Assembly: GCF_007748195.1 (NCBI RefSeq)
Contig: NZ_CP037920.1
Coordinates: forward strand, 4,353,800-4,417,799
Origin: Gimesia aquarii
GTDB lineage: Bacteria > Planctomycetota > Planctomycetia > Planctomycetales > Planctomycetaceae
Direction of reading: 5' to 3'
Length of the DNA: 64,000 nt
Position 1 is the stretch's first letter; each line of letters opens with the position of its first letter. The position numbers and the translations under genes are program-made. This document shows positions 30,191 to 37,791 of the stretch, one piece after another. The notes under the pieces were generated by a model. The model searched no databases and was not told where the DNA came from. It saw only the letters and a program-made list of their open reading frames with translations.

Positions 30191-30715
30191 ATGAAAAAAT
30201 GTAAAGTCTGTAATAAACCAGCCGTGTATCACCTGACCGAAATCCAAAACGGAGAGGCACAGGCGCTGCACTTTTGTGAAGACCATTTTCAGGAATACAT
30301 CAGTGGTCAGGCTCCCCAGGATGAGTGGGAGCCTCAAGACGAAGCCACACTCATCGAACTGAATTCACAAGATTTGGAACTGGATGAAGAACTCGAATGC
30401 CCCAATTGTGGAATTACATTTCAAGAATTCCGCAGTGAAGGGCGGTTAGGCTGTCCACACGATTATATCGCCTTTAGAGAACCACTGATTCAACTCCTCG
30501 AAAACATTCACGGCGAACGTGAACATATCGGCAAATTCCCCAAGCGGGCGCCGACTTCGAGTCAGCAGCAATACGACCTGATTAAATTACGCCGCGAATT
30601 GACAGCGGCGATTGTGGAAGAAAATTACGAAAAAGCGGCTGCACTAAGAGATCAGATCTCCAAACTCGAAGAAGAAGAGCAAAACGAACTCGAATCTGAT
30701 AGTTCGGCAGAATAA
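30191..30715 (+). CDS. UVR-motif zinc-ribbon protein (McsA-like)
   Basis: A 174-residue protein with an N-terminal CxxC pair (CKVCNKPAVYHLTE), then CEDHF, a second zinc pair CPNCGITFQEFRSEGRLGC, and a C-terminal UVR motif (LRRELTAAIVEENYEKAAAL). The layout matches McsA, the activator of the McsB arginine kinase, and related stress proteins, including partners of Clp. No mcsB is seen here. It is the last chromosomal protein gene before the tRNA and the island. Confidence 0.85.
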   Translation: MKKCKVCNKPAVYHLTEIQNGEAQALHFCEDHFQEYISGQAPQDEWEPQDEATLIELNSQDLELDEELECPNCGITFQEFRSEGRLGCPHDYIAFREPLIQLLENIHGEREHIGKFPKRAPTSSQQQYDLIKLRRELTAAIVEENYEKAAALRDQISKLEEEEQNELESDSSAE

Positions 30716-30855
30716 TCACGGTGCGCTTGCAGCAAATCTAAGTCGAAAAACCAAAAACATTTCAGAAACAATCTGAAAATCAGACATTTTTCTCGCGATC
30801 GATTTGTATCAGCTCAGAAAAATCGTTAGTATTCCAGCAGAAGCGAAAACCATCC

Positions 30856-30937
30856 GGGGATGTGGTGGAATTGGCAGACACGCTAGATTTAGGATCTAGT
30901 GCCGCGAGGCGTGCAGGTTCAAGTCCTGTCATCCCCA
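30856..30937 (+). tRNA. tRNA-Leu (anticodon UAG)
   Basis: Acceptor GGGGATG pairs with CATCCCC plus discriminator A. The anticodon stem CTAGA/TCTAG encloses TTTAGGA, so the anticodon is UAG (Leu, CUA codons). A long variable arm (TGCCGCGAGGCG) is right for a class II tRNA, and the T-arm reads CAGGTTCAAGTCCTG. CCA is not encoded. Its 3' end is the likely attachment site for the island: the integrase follows 885 bp downstream. Confidence 0.96.
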
Positions 30938-31196
30938 ATCACTTTACTGGATTGATTTTACAACGTGGGTCAAAAACTCATGGTATAGAATTAATCTAGT
31001 AACACGAAATCTAATCAGTTCTACTCATATTCTGCATGGTTATTGGTATGTATCACGCTCCTTCCAATAGCTCGGCCGTCTTTTAAATCAGTAAAAAACA
31101 GTCTTTAATTATGCTGGTTGTTGGGTGTCCGTAAGGCCCCAGATTTTTTGGTGATTCTTGCTAAACAATAGGCCAAGCAGCATAATTGACCTGGCG

Positions 31197-31228
31197 GGCA
31201 ACTCCGTTTGCGGGGTTGCCTGTTTTTT
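31197..31228 (+). terminator. terminator-like hairpin 1 in the island left arm
   Basis: GGCAACTCCG and CGGGGTTGCC pair with one G-T wobble around TTTG, followed by TGTTTTTT. Confidence 0.75.
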
Positions 31229-31259
31229 ATGTGCCGACCTCAATGAAATCTTGGTAGAA

Positions 31260-31301
31260 CAAACAGCCCCGGTCTTCCAAAACTCAGGGCTGTTTGCTTT
31301 T
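31260..31301 (+). terminator. terminator-like hairpin 2 in the island left arm
   Basis: CAAACAGCCC (31260-31269) and GGGCTGTTTG (31287-31296) are perfect inverted arms followed by CTTTT. Only 31 bp after hairpin 1. Confidence 0.65.
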
Positions 31302-31662
31302 AGGAGGTTATCTCCTACAGCGATGATTTATTACTCCTATCGTCTCCTCTTCTGTGCACCTCTGCATAAAAGTGACACATTCACAAAGTGAGACTGATTT
31401 TTTTAGTGATCGTGTTGACAAACCTTTTGCAGCCGCTATTATCGTTCTCGCCTATTTTGTTTCAAGAATCACCACGCAAACCTTGTTGGTTTGCTGACCA
31501 CAATTTAGAAATGTGATTTGACTCGCATTTTTTGTCGTGGGTGGTGATTGTTATATTATTACGATCAACCGCCCAACTCCTGTGATTCTTGAGGAGTTTA
31601 GGCCGGCAGAACATGCGAGGTTTTTTATGCGCTGCTTCCCACTGATGCGCGTATATATCTGG

Positions 31663-31699
31663 CTGCCCTTGGTGAAACCCCACTTCTCACCAAGGGCAG
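31663..31699. repeat. perfect 13-bp inverted repeat upstream of the integrase
   Basis: CTGCCCTTGGTGA and TCACCAAGGGCAG around an 11-nt loop. No T-run follows. It may be a recombinase or regulator binding site, or an RNA hairpin in the integrase leader. Confidence 0.6.
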
Positions 31700-31821
31700 T
31701 TCTGCGCAGCCTGCTTGCCGAATCATTTGAGCCCGGTTGGTCACCAGCGATGAGAGTCGATGGAGTGTGATTCATTCACGGGAGAAAATCATCGCTGTCT
31801 GATTTGCTAGAGGAGTAAATC

Positions 31822-32844
31822 ATGCAGCTTGAGAAAGACCAGATTTTTTGGTCTGTCTACAAGGATATGTATCTGCAACGTCTGCAGATCCGCGATAATA
31901 ATCAGGTTTATATTGATAACGTTCGCCGTGTTCTAGAACGGTTTACAAGATACTGTAATCTGGTCACGCGTTTTTTGAGCGAAATCACGGTACAGGACCT
32001 GGAACATTATCTCAAAATACGCAAAGGCGAGAAATGCCGTGGAAAATTACTAAGTAATGTCACGTTAAACAACGACCTCCAAGCGCTCAATAGTTGTTTG
32101 GGCGCTGCAGGTCCCATCGAACCGCGTGGGCCCGGACGCGGTAATTACGGATTTCTTGATTTTCCGCCTTATATCGAAATGCTGTCGGTCGATGAAACGG
32201 AACCGAAAGTCGTCACAGAGCAGCAGATCCAAAAATTCAGCGAGGCAGCCAGCTTTGCACGATCTCCCCAAATCGAGGGATGTACGCCAGCGGAGTTTTG
32301 GCGGGCCGCACTTCTGCTGGGAATGATCACAGGGTTGCGTCGACGTGGATTACTGCTGATTGAGCGTCCTTCTGATGAAATGCTGATCGAAAAACGTGAG
32401 TTGTTTCTGTCCGCGAAACATCACAAGACGCGGAACTCGCTTCGGATACCGCTAGGATCGGCAGAAGTCGTGAACATGCTGGCAAAACTGCCCTCACAGA
32501 AAGGGGAACCGCTTTTGCCCTGGAGGCGTTCGACCGGAGAACCGCTTTCCGCGCAACACTTCAGTAATACGATGGCGAAGATTCAGCGAGAGGCCGGAAT
32601 TGCAGAAGGGGATCGCGTGAAAACAAAAAACCTGCGTTCCACTACGGCCACGATTATTGCAGAAGAATTCAACGATGACCTCGCACGGAAACGGCTGGGT
32701 CATTCCCCCAATTCCAAATCAACGCTCCTGGTCAACTACAAGGCGAAACGAGTTTCCGATTTGGATCGGGTGGCAAGCGAAAAGCTGGGGGAATTGGTCC
32801 TCCCTCATGTCACTTCTCCCATTTTAAAAGTATTTGGAACATGA
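31822..32844 (+). CDS. tyrosine-type site-specific integrase
   Basis: A 340-residue phage-integrase-family recombinase. Residues about 1-110 form the SAM-like core-binding domain; the catalytic domain follows. Visible: the first Arg in TGLRRRG near 171, the beta-hairpin Lys in HHKTRNSLRIPL near 200, the second Arg in KNLRSTTAT near 270, GHSPNSKST near 293 and the nucleophile Tyr in LLVNYKA near 305. The usual HxxR box reads KNLR, so Lys replaces His. A good ribosome site (GAGGAG) precedes the ATG. It lies just inside a tRNA gene, so it most likely drives integration of the island. It is also one candidate enzyme for the repeated dif-like sites. Confidence 0.88.
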   Translation: MQLEKDQIFWSVYKDMYLQRLQIRDNNQVYIDNVRRVLERFTRYCNLVTRFLSEITVQDLEHYLKIRKGEKCRGKLLSNVTLNNDLQALNSCLGAAGPIEPRGPGRGNYGFLDFPPYIEMLSVDETEPKVVTEQQIQKFSEAASFARSPQIEGCTPAEFWRAALLLGMITGLRRRGLLLIERPSDEMLIEKRELFLSAKHHKTRNSLRIPLGSAEVVNMLAKLPSQKGEPLLPWRRSTGEPLSAQHFSNTMAKIQREAGIAEGDRVKTKNLRSTTATIIAEEFNDDLARKRLGHSPNSKSTLLVNYKAKRVSDLDRVASEKLGELVLPHVTSPILKVFGT

Positions 32845-33040
32845 AATGAAAAACCACGACGCGAAAGCCGTTCTGCTTTTTGTCACATGTATTAACCTGG
32901 TTAGCTCATCAATTTCCTGCATGTGGCCGCGTCGTGTTTCAACCAACGTAGGCACGTTGTCCCTAACTAACCGCCCGTCGATCGAGGATTCGGTCGGCGG
33001 GCGTATTGCGTTTGTATGTTTCTTTTTCAAAGGAGAAGTC

Positions 33041-33262
33041 ATGAAAACATTCAACGTTTTACTGTGCCGGAAAACAGATCTCGAAAACGAAAAAACATTT
33101 ACGGAACTTGAAGATCTGAAAACTGTCGAAATCAAAGCCATGAATTATGAAGCCGCTGTCATGATCGTTCATCAGGAACACAGTCCTGATGGCTGGGCGA
33201 TCCTGACTTGTGAAGAACAGCATTTTGTCGAGGGCGCTCAAAAATTTGTGGTTACTGAATGA
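33041..33262 (+). CDS. hypothetical 73-aa protein
   Basis: I place the start at ATG 33041 because AAAGGAG lies just upstream; the longer frame from 32834 overlaps the integrase end and has no ribosome site. The product begins MKTFNVLLCRKTDLEN and ends HFVEGAQKFVVTE, predicted as small and mixed alpha/beta. I do not recognise it. First of a tight rightward series of small backbone genes. Confidence 0.6.
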   Translation: MKTFNVLLCRKTDLENEKTFTELEDLKTVEIKAMNYEAAVMIVHQEHSPDGWAILTCEEQHFVEGAQKFVVTE

Positions 33263-33271
33263 GGTCATGCG

Positions 33272-33523
33272 ATGGCTGATTTACTTGCAATCGAATTTTA
33301 CAGAAAAAAACGGGCAAAAGCTCTGAAAGCCGTTCAGGAATTCAACTCGCATCATTCCCCTGGTACGGAAGTCTTTTATTGGTCCGAGGGACGCGATCTC
33401 AACGCGGATCCGGACGGACTGAGTAAGACGACATGGAAAGCGATCGCGTTTCTCGAAGTGGCGGCCGTCTTTGTTGAAGGCGAAAAATGGCCGGTCCCGC
33501 TCTCACGAATCGAAGTTGTTTGA
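33272..33523 (+). CDS. hypothetical 83-aa protein
   Basis: Starts 9 bp after the previous stop with GAGGT before the ATG. The sequence has an N-terminal basic helix (EFYRKKRAKALKAVQEF) and a beta-rich second half with GTEVFYWSEGRD and VFVEGEKWPVPLSRIEVV. This looks like a small SH3-like or regulatory fold but no family is recognised. Its place between a small gene and csrA suggests a shared operon. Confidence 0.65.
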   Translation: MADLLAIEFYRKKRAKALKAVQEFNSHHSPGTEVFYWSEGRDLNADPDGLSKTTWKAIAFLEVAAVFVEGEKWPVPLSRIEVV

Positions 33524-33559
33524 AAATGATTTTTATCAACCATTTGAAAGGAGTCTCTC

Positions 33560-33745
33560 ATGTTAGTTTTAAGTCGCAAACTGCAAGAAAAAATCAAAAT
33601 TGGTGACGACATTTACATCCAAATATTAAAAACCGGACCGGGGGCCGTGCGGGTGGGAATCGAAGCGCCGGTAGATGTTCCCATCGTACGCGATGAACTG
33701 AATCATGAATCGACGGAAGAGGAACCGAAACCACAAGTCGCGTAA
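33560..33745 (+). CDS. csrA: CsrA-family translational regulator
   Basis: A 61-residue CsrA/RsmA homologue beginning MLVLSRKLQEKIKIGDDI, then VRVGIEAPVDVPIVRDEL with the family's conserved RVGIEAP and the RNA-contact Arg in IVRDEL. CsrA dimers bind GGA motifs, often over ribosome sites, and change translation or mRNA stability. GAAAGGAG precedes the ATG. It sits inside the island between small genes and the initiator-like gene, so it probably regulates element genes or resets host regulation. CsrA homologues carried by phages and plasmids are known. Confidence 0.95.
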   Translation: MLVLSRKLQEKIKIGDDIYIQILKTGPGAVRVGIEAPVDVPIVRDELNHESTEEEPKPQVA

Positions 33746-33765
33746 TGTGAACAGGACGTTCAAAA

Positions 33766-34923
33766 ATGACGGATCAAAAAGAACAAGGTTGCCTCAATTT
33801 TACACGAGGTAACAAGATTCATATTTTGAGAGAGATCGCGCCCTTGTTGCCCCATTATCGCATGACGCGCGTTCTCCGAGCCGTTGATGCATGGCAATGG
33901 AAAAACGCTCGCAACGAAAATTACTTCACATTCTCGTATCGCCAGATCGCCGAGTTTGAAGGAATGAGTGTCCCGACGGTCCGACGCGGTATTGCCGATC
34001 TGATCAAATACGATCTCTTAATCAAACACGAAGCTGTCACCAGTTATGGCCAGCAGCCCAATGCGTATAAGATCGCCTGGTCAATCCTTGATGCCGTTGT
34101 GAACGATGGTGAGCCGTTATTGCTCGATCTGGACGAAATCACTGGCGACGAAACTGAAACTCCAGCTCCTGATCTGGATCAAAAATCGTCGCAAGTCCTT
34201 AAAGTAGGGGGTGATCAATTTGATCACCCCCCTGATCACGACGCCCCCCCAGAATCGGCGCAAGTCGTTAATGTAGGGGGTGATCATTCTGATCACCCCC
34301 CTGATCAATTTGATCAGGCCTCCTTATACCCATTAATTAATATTAATCCACCACCCTCCCATAAAGCGCTCGTAACAATTACGCCGGAGCGGGTGGTGGT
34401 GGAAAAAGAATTGCGTTTGATGGGTGTGGGACTCGCGTCCAAAGCCATTGAAACGGCCCTGGGCCGTGGCTGTTCACTCGATGATGTGCTGCAGCTGATT
34501 GAATACGCGCGATCGAAGCCAGACGCGTATGGGCCCGGCGCGCTCAAAAACCGGGTTTGTGAGGCCTTGCCCGGTGAAGATCCCTCACAAGGCTGGCCTC
34601 GGGAATCTGATGAATTTCTCAAGCAGCAACGGCAGGCCGTAGCACAGAAGGAAGGCAGCCAGGCTTCGCGGAAAACGGCAGAACGCGAAGCAAAACGAAA
34701 AGCGAATCAACGCGCCCAGCAAGAGCTGGAGCGTGAATACGGCCCCCAGCTGGACCGATTGAAACGAGACGAGCTCCTCGACTTCGTGAAAGCTCATTGT
34801 GAACCGGTCATTGTCCGGGCTCTGGCCCAAAATCCGGATGTTCATCGTTCACCCGGTTTCTATCGCGTCACATTGCTGGAGGCACTTCGAGACCAGGCAA
34901 CCGGAATGCCTGGTGAAGTTTAA
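33766..34923 (+). CDS. winged-helix replication initiator-like protein (lambda O-like)
   Basis: A 385-residue protein. Residues about 25-110 form a winged helix domain (YRQIAEFEGMSVPTVRRGI, then DLLIKHEAVTSYGQQPNAYK), like phage O-type initiators and plasmid Rep proteins. Residues about 130-190 are a repetitive linker (VGGDQFDHPPD twice) coded by DNA with strong palindromes. A middle domain (about 205-270) reads VEKELRLMGVGLASKAIETAL and is followed by a Lys/Arg/Gln coiled-coil (about 285-330) and a C-terminal helical part. I infer a replication initiator whose origin lies in its own gene. A transcription factor is the alternative. It follows csrA by 20 bp. Confidence 0.6.
   Translation: MTDQKEQGCLNFTRGNKIHILREIAPLLPHYRMTRVLRAVDAWQWKNARNENYFTFSYRQIAEFEGMSVPTVRRGIADLIKYDLLIKHEAVTSYGQQPNAYKIAWSILDAVVNDGEPLLLDLDEITGDETETPAPDLDQKSSQVLKVGGDQFDHPPDHDAPPESAQVVNVGGDHSDHPPDQFDQASLYPLININPPPSHKALVTITPERVVVEKELRLMGVGLASKAIETALGRGCSLDDVLQLIEYARSKPDAYGPGALKNRVCEALPGEDPSQGWPRESDEFLKQQRQAVAQKEGSQASRKTAEREAKRKANQRAQQELEREYGPQLDRLKRDELLDFVKAHCEPVIVRALAQNPDVHRSPGFYRVTLLEALRDQATGMPGEV
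34191..34347 (+). other. origin-like cluster: direct repeats, GATC palindromes, AT-rich tract
   Basis: Two direct repeats about 69 bp apart, each with a long inverted repeat: GGGGGTGATCAA/T/TTGATCACCCCC (34207-34231) and GGGGGTGATCA/TTC/TGATCACCCCC (34276-34300). A third palindrome, CTGATCAA/T/TTGATCAG, is at 34301-34317. TGATCA occurs seven times in about 105 bp. A/T-rich ATTAATTAATATTAAT follows directly (34332-34347). The layout is like lambda ori inside gene O: initiator sites in the linker-coding region, then an unwinding tract. Confidence 0.55.
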
Positions 34924-34924
34924 T

Positions 34925-34959
34925 CCGCGATCGCTGAGGGAATGGCGATCGCGGAATCC
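34925..34959 (+). terminator. Rho-independent terminator after the initiator-like gene
   Basis: CCGCGATCGC and GCGATCGCGG are perfect 10-bp arms with a 10-nt loop, followed by AATCCTTTTT. It begins 1 bp after the stop codon. Confidence 0.85.
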
Positions 34960-35003
34960 TTTTTCAACCGATACGAATTGGATTTTTTAATTTAGGAGAG
35001 TTC

Positions 35004-35399
35004 ATGGCCACGTTAAACATCAAAAAGGAATATCCGGGAGAAATCAAAACCATTACATCTTCCGAAGGTGAAGTCTTTATCCAAGTCAAAGATCTCATTG
35101 CATTTTCCCGACATCTGGAAATCGAAAGTCAAAAGATGACTGAGGGATTTCAAAACGTTGAGTACAAACGGCAAGCCTACGTCTACCAACAGGTTCATTG
35201 CAACTACGCATTAACGTTGGAAAAGATCGAAAGCGTTCAAAAACGTAAGTGGTCACAAAATAAAAAGAAACACGACCTAAATAATAGTTCCGGGTCGGTG
35301 TATAGGCCAACGCCATTCAAAGAAATGTTAATTCCAATTCTGGTACTTCTCTTTCTCTTGATCGCACTTGGAACTCTCGCTGATCTCATGTTTTCTTAG
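35004..35399 (+). CDS. small C-terminal-anchored membrane protein
   Basis: A 131-residue protein with AGGAG before the ATG. The first 110 residues are soluble and mixed, with many Lys and Gln, and the last 20 are a TM helix (ILVLLFLLIALGTLADLMF), so it is likely tail-anchored with the N-terminus in the cytoplasm. I do not recognise the soluble part. It stands between the initiator-like gene and the DUF4031-like gene in the island backbone. Confidence 0.65.
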   Translation: MATLNIKKEYPGEIKTITSSEGEVFIQVKDLIAFSRHLEIESQKMTEGFQNVEYKRQAYVYQQVHCNYALTLEKIESVQKRKWSQNKKKHDLNNSSGSVYRPTPFKEMLIPILVLLFLLIALGTLADLMFS

Positions 35400-35411
35400 G
35401 ACGCGAATCTC

Positions 35412-36086
35412 ATGTCACAAGTTCAACTCGACTTTTTTAATACCCCCGACGAGCCTGCTTTGAATTCTGTTTATGTGGATCCGATGTTAGGCTGTGCCAG
35501 AAATCCTAACTGGCGATACGACGAAGCGTGCCACATGTTTGTGGATCCGGAAACGTCTCTCGATGTACTACATGATTTCGCAACTCGCATCGGATTAATG
35601 AGAGACTGGTTTCAAAATCAATCTACAATTCCTCACTACGATTTGACAAATTCAAAACGTCGCCTGGCTATCAAAAAAGGCGCAGTTAGTGTCGATCATC
35701 GATTTACGAATGCGAAGCTCAAAGCCTGGCGTTTACCTGGGATTTCGTTTTCGATCACAACCGATCAGACCCGGATGAAACGCAAAGACGTAACCCGTCG
35801 CCTCGGTTGGCACGATTTACAGCCAGACACGTTGCTGAAGGCCTGCGTGAAATGCATGGGACTGAAACGTGGGGAAAAACGGGAAGTCATTTGTGTGATC
35901 CGTGTCGTTTCCGTCTGCAAGGAACCGTTGAGCAAACTAATTTTTGATCGTGATTATGGAAATCAGGAAGCGACGCGTGAAGGCTTTCCGGAAATGACAG
36001 GTGAAGAGTTTGTCGCCATGTTTTGTAAAAAGATGCGTGTCGTTCCATCAACCAAAGTCACACGCATTGAGTTTTCTTACGTTTGA
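35412..36086 (+). CDS. DUF4031-like plus ASCH-like fusion protein
   Basis: A 224-residue protein. Residues about 15-100 resemble DUF4031 (VYVDPML, LHDFATRIGLMRDWFQ, PHYDLTNSKRRLAIKKGA). Residues about 110-224 resemble an ASCH domain: RMKRKDVTRRLGW, then REVICVIRVVSV, FDRDYGNQEATREGFPEM and FVAMFCKKM, ending VTRIEFSYV. ASCH domains bind RNA or modified nucleotides, so the fusion may sense or act on RNA. The DUF4031 part has no known activity. It starts 12 bp after the previous gene with AGGA upstream. Confidence 0.65.
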   Translation: MSQVQLDFFNTPDEPALNSVYVDPMLGCARNPNWRYDEACHMFVDPETSLDVLHDFATRIGLMRDWFQNQSTIPHYDLTNSKRRLAIKKGAVSVDHRFTNAKLKAWRLPGISFSITTDQTRMKRKDVTRRLGWHDLQPDTLLKACVKCMGLKRGEKREVICVIRVVSVCKEPLSKLIFDRDYGNQEATREGFPEMTGEEFVAMFCKKMRVVPSTKVTRIEFSYV

Positions 36087-36106
36087 ATGAAAGGAGTAGT
36101 GATTCA

Positions 36107-36559
36107 ATGTTTTTTAGTTCTAAAAAAATAGATGCTCCGGTTCCGTTTGGGGTTCTAGACATCTCTCCAGTTTCAGAAGTTGATCGTCTGACGTTGGATG
36201 AAGGACTCGCCATTCTGGTGACTCCTAAAGCTATGTCTCCCGATTCAATTGAAGATTTCAGTGAGTGGTTATTCGTCTATATGGAACGCAAAGAACGACA
36301 GAACCGTCGTGACTGTCGTCTGGTGATGAGGCAACGACGACGTCGAACAGTCAGACACGAAGGACTTGGAGATAAATTCTATTTTCTCAATTATCCCATG
36401 TTCGATGGTCAGTCCATCCAGGAAAAGTTGGAAGAAAAACTTCGAATTCTTAAAGAGCAACGAACTTGTTTTGATGAAGCGATTGCGTTGACTGAAAAAT
36501 TGATTCATGAAAAGGAGATCGCTGACAAAGTGAATTCTTCTCCGTTCATTTACAAATAA
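36107..36559 (+). CDS. hypothetical protein with C-terminal coiled coil
   Basis: Start at ATG 36107 rather than 36083, because AAGGAG lies just upstream and the longer frame overlaps the previous gene. The product is 150 aa: an N-terminal unknown region (FGVLDISPVSEVDRLTLDE), a basic central part (ERKERQNRRDCRLVMRQRRR) and a C-terminal coiled coil (IQEKLEEKLRILKEQRTC). No family recognised. Its stop codon touches the first dif-like site, which starts 1 bp later, so this is the last gene of the left backbone. Confidence 0.6.
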   Translation: MFFSSKKIDAPVPFGVLDISPVSEVDRLTLDEGLAILVTPKAMSPDSIEDFSEWLFVYMERKERQNRRDCRLVMRQRRRRTVRHEGLGDKFYFLNYPMFDGQSIQEKLEEKLRILKEQRTCFDEAIALTEKLIHEKEIADKVNSSPFIYK

Positions 36560-36587
36560 TGTCTTGGAAAAGACTGTTTACCAGACA
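36560..36587. repeat. dif-like palindromic site 1
   Basis: TGTCTTGGAAA / AGACTG / TTTACCAGACA. Left boundary of the module array, directly after a stop codon. Confidence 0.75.
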
Positions 36588-36620
36588 ACATTTTAAACTC
36601 AGTTTAGAAAGGTTAAAGAG

Positions 36621-36911
36621 ATGCAATTACTCCCACCAAAGGAAGGCACCTGCCCTGTATGTGCTGTCGATCATGAACCTGAAATGCCGCACAATCAGCA
36701 ATCGCTCTACTATCAATATCGGTTCAAATTGGTGAGAGGTCGATGGCCAACATGGGCAGACGCAATTGCACATTGCGATGACGAAATGCGTGTTTACTGG
36801 AAAGAACAACTCGTGAAACTTGGGCATTGGAGTGAGCCAGAGGATGGAGATCCGATAGCTGATCCTCCTGAAGAGTCGTTTCGACAAGTCGTTGAGAACA
36901 ATTCGGAATAA
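36621..36911 (+). CDS. hypothetical protein with CPVC motif, mobile-element type
   Basis: A 96-residue protein with AAGG before the ATG. It has CPVCAVDHEPEMPHNQQS near the start and RGRWPTWADAIAHCDDEM in the middle. I recall similar short proteins in planctomycete mobile elements, but no function is known. The CxxC and later His/Cys could bind zinc. It lies between dif-like sites 1 and 2 and its stop is next to site 2. Confidence 0.65.
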   Translation: MQLLPPKEGTCPVCAVDHEPEMPHNQQSLYYQYRFKLVRGRWPTWADAIAHCDDEMRVYWKEQLVKLGHWSEPEDGDPIADPPEESFRQVVENNSE

Positions 36912-36939
36912 TGTCTGGTAAAAGGTTGTTTCCCACCCA
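36912..36939. repeat. dif-like palindromic site 2 (right arm degenerate)
   Basis: TGTCTGGTAAA / AGGTTG / TTTCCCACCCA. The left arm is good and the right arm has diverged. Starts 1 bp after the preceding stop codon. Confidence 0.6.
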
Positions 36940-37083
36940 TCATTTTTAATCATATTAAGAAAGTCAGAGTTATGGCTTTACTGGAAAACGCTCAGGCTGA
37001 GCGACCTGAGAACTCAACACGCGGTCGTTAAGTAAGCGCCGCGAACTCTTTACGCGGTTGAAGAATCCCGCTCCAGGATCTAA

Positions 37084-37452
37084 TTAAGTCTTCTCTGGGC
37101 GTAGTTTATTAATGATGTACCGTATCGTAAATTGAATCAGGGCATGAATGACACCGATCGTCAAAATTTCAATAACACCTTTGTGTACTTCCCCGCGTGA
37201 AATGGCCACCGTTCCTGGATTATGAAGATGCAGCGCAATCATTGGGAGCCAGAAGAAAAATGCGATCAACCCGTTCCAAATAGGAGACGCTACGAAACCA
37301 AGGACAGCTAGAAACATTAAGAGAAATATAAACGCCGCCAGCATCGCATATGGCACGCCAGCTAAGCCTACTGGCAAGTGGGTGATTATCGTGTAGATAA
37401 GTGCCGTCGTTGCAAGCACCCATAGCAAATGAATTTTGTGAAATGTATTCAT
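37084..37452 (-). CDS. small polytopic membrane protein
   Basis: From ATG 37452 the product is 122 aa with about four TM helices (LLWVLATTALIYTIITHL, YAMLAAFIFLLMFLAVLGF, GLIAFFFWLPMIALHL, ILTIGVIHALIQFTI). The frame opens 12 bp earlier at a TTG. Both termini are probably cytoplasmic. I do not recognise a family. It is read leftward, opposite to its left neighbour, and is alone between dif-like sites 2 and 3. Confidence 0.6.
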   Translation of the reverse strand: MNTFHKIHLLWVLATTALIYTIITHLPVGLAGVPYAMLAAFIFLLMFLAVLGFVASPIWNGLIAFFFWLPMIALHLHNPGTVAISRGEVHKGVIEILTIGVIHALIQFTIRYIINKLRPEKT

Positions 37453-37580
37453 TCTTTGAGCCAAACTTTTTACTAATGTAAAAATTCTACATAAAGTAAT
37501 AGATACAACTCATATGCTCTTAGCAAATAACAATCGTACTGAATTGAAATGACGCGTCAACAGACTGTTCCACTCATTAG

Positions 37581-37608
37581 TGTCTGGTAAAAGGTAATTT
37601 ACCGGACA
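37581..37608. repeat. dif-like palindromic site 3
   Basis: TGTCTGGTAAA / AGGTAA / TTTACCGGACA. Followed by a short echo of the right end (CCGGACAAACTA occurs twice, at 37603 and 37614). Confidence 0.8.
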
Positions 37609-37791
37609 AACTATCCGGACAAACTATAAAGAATAGTGAGATACAATTTGAATCGAGCTCAGCCAGATTGCTTATTCGTCGCTTGACATTTAGTTTCGAG
37701 AATATACAGAATCACAAAAAAAGAATATTTGTCTCAATGAGGTGAGGCTGCTTATTAAGATTCCTTACTTTTCCGGCCACAGGAACAGCTT

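Larger units (their letters stand above)
30938..31821. other. left arm of the island, hairpin-rich and without a supported gene
   Basis: About 880 bp between the tRNA and the integrase. Several short frames exist but none has a family signature with a ribosome site. Three strong inverted repeats (31197-31228, 31260-31301, 31663-31699) lie here. This is a typical position for excision, control and attachment-arm sites of an integrative element. The integrase ribosome site GAGGAG is at the right end. Confidence 0.5.

Noticed and set aside
31158-31775. Short frames in the island left arm
   Set aside because: They run through terminator hairpins and have no ribosome site or family signature.
31822-32844. 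Reading the integrase as an integron IntI
   Set aside because: I do not see the extra IntI-specific segment near the second catalytic box, and the tRNA position suits a phage-type integrase.
36972-37031. 19-codon rightward frame after site 2
   Set aside because: Too short, no neighbour support. It could be a remnant but cannot be shown.
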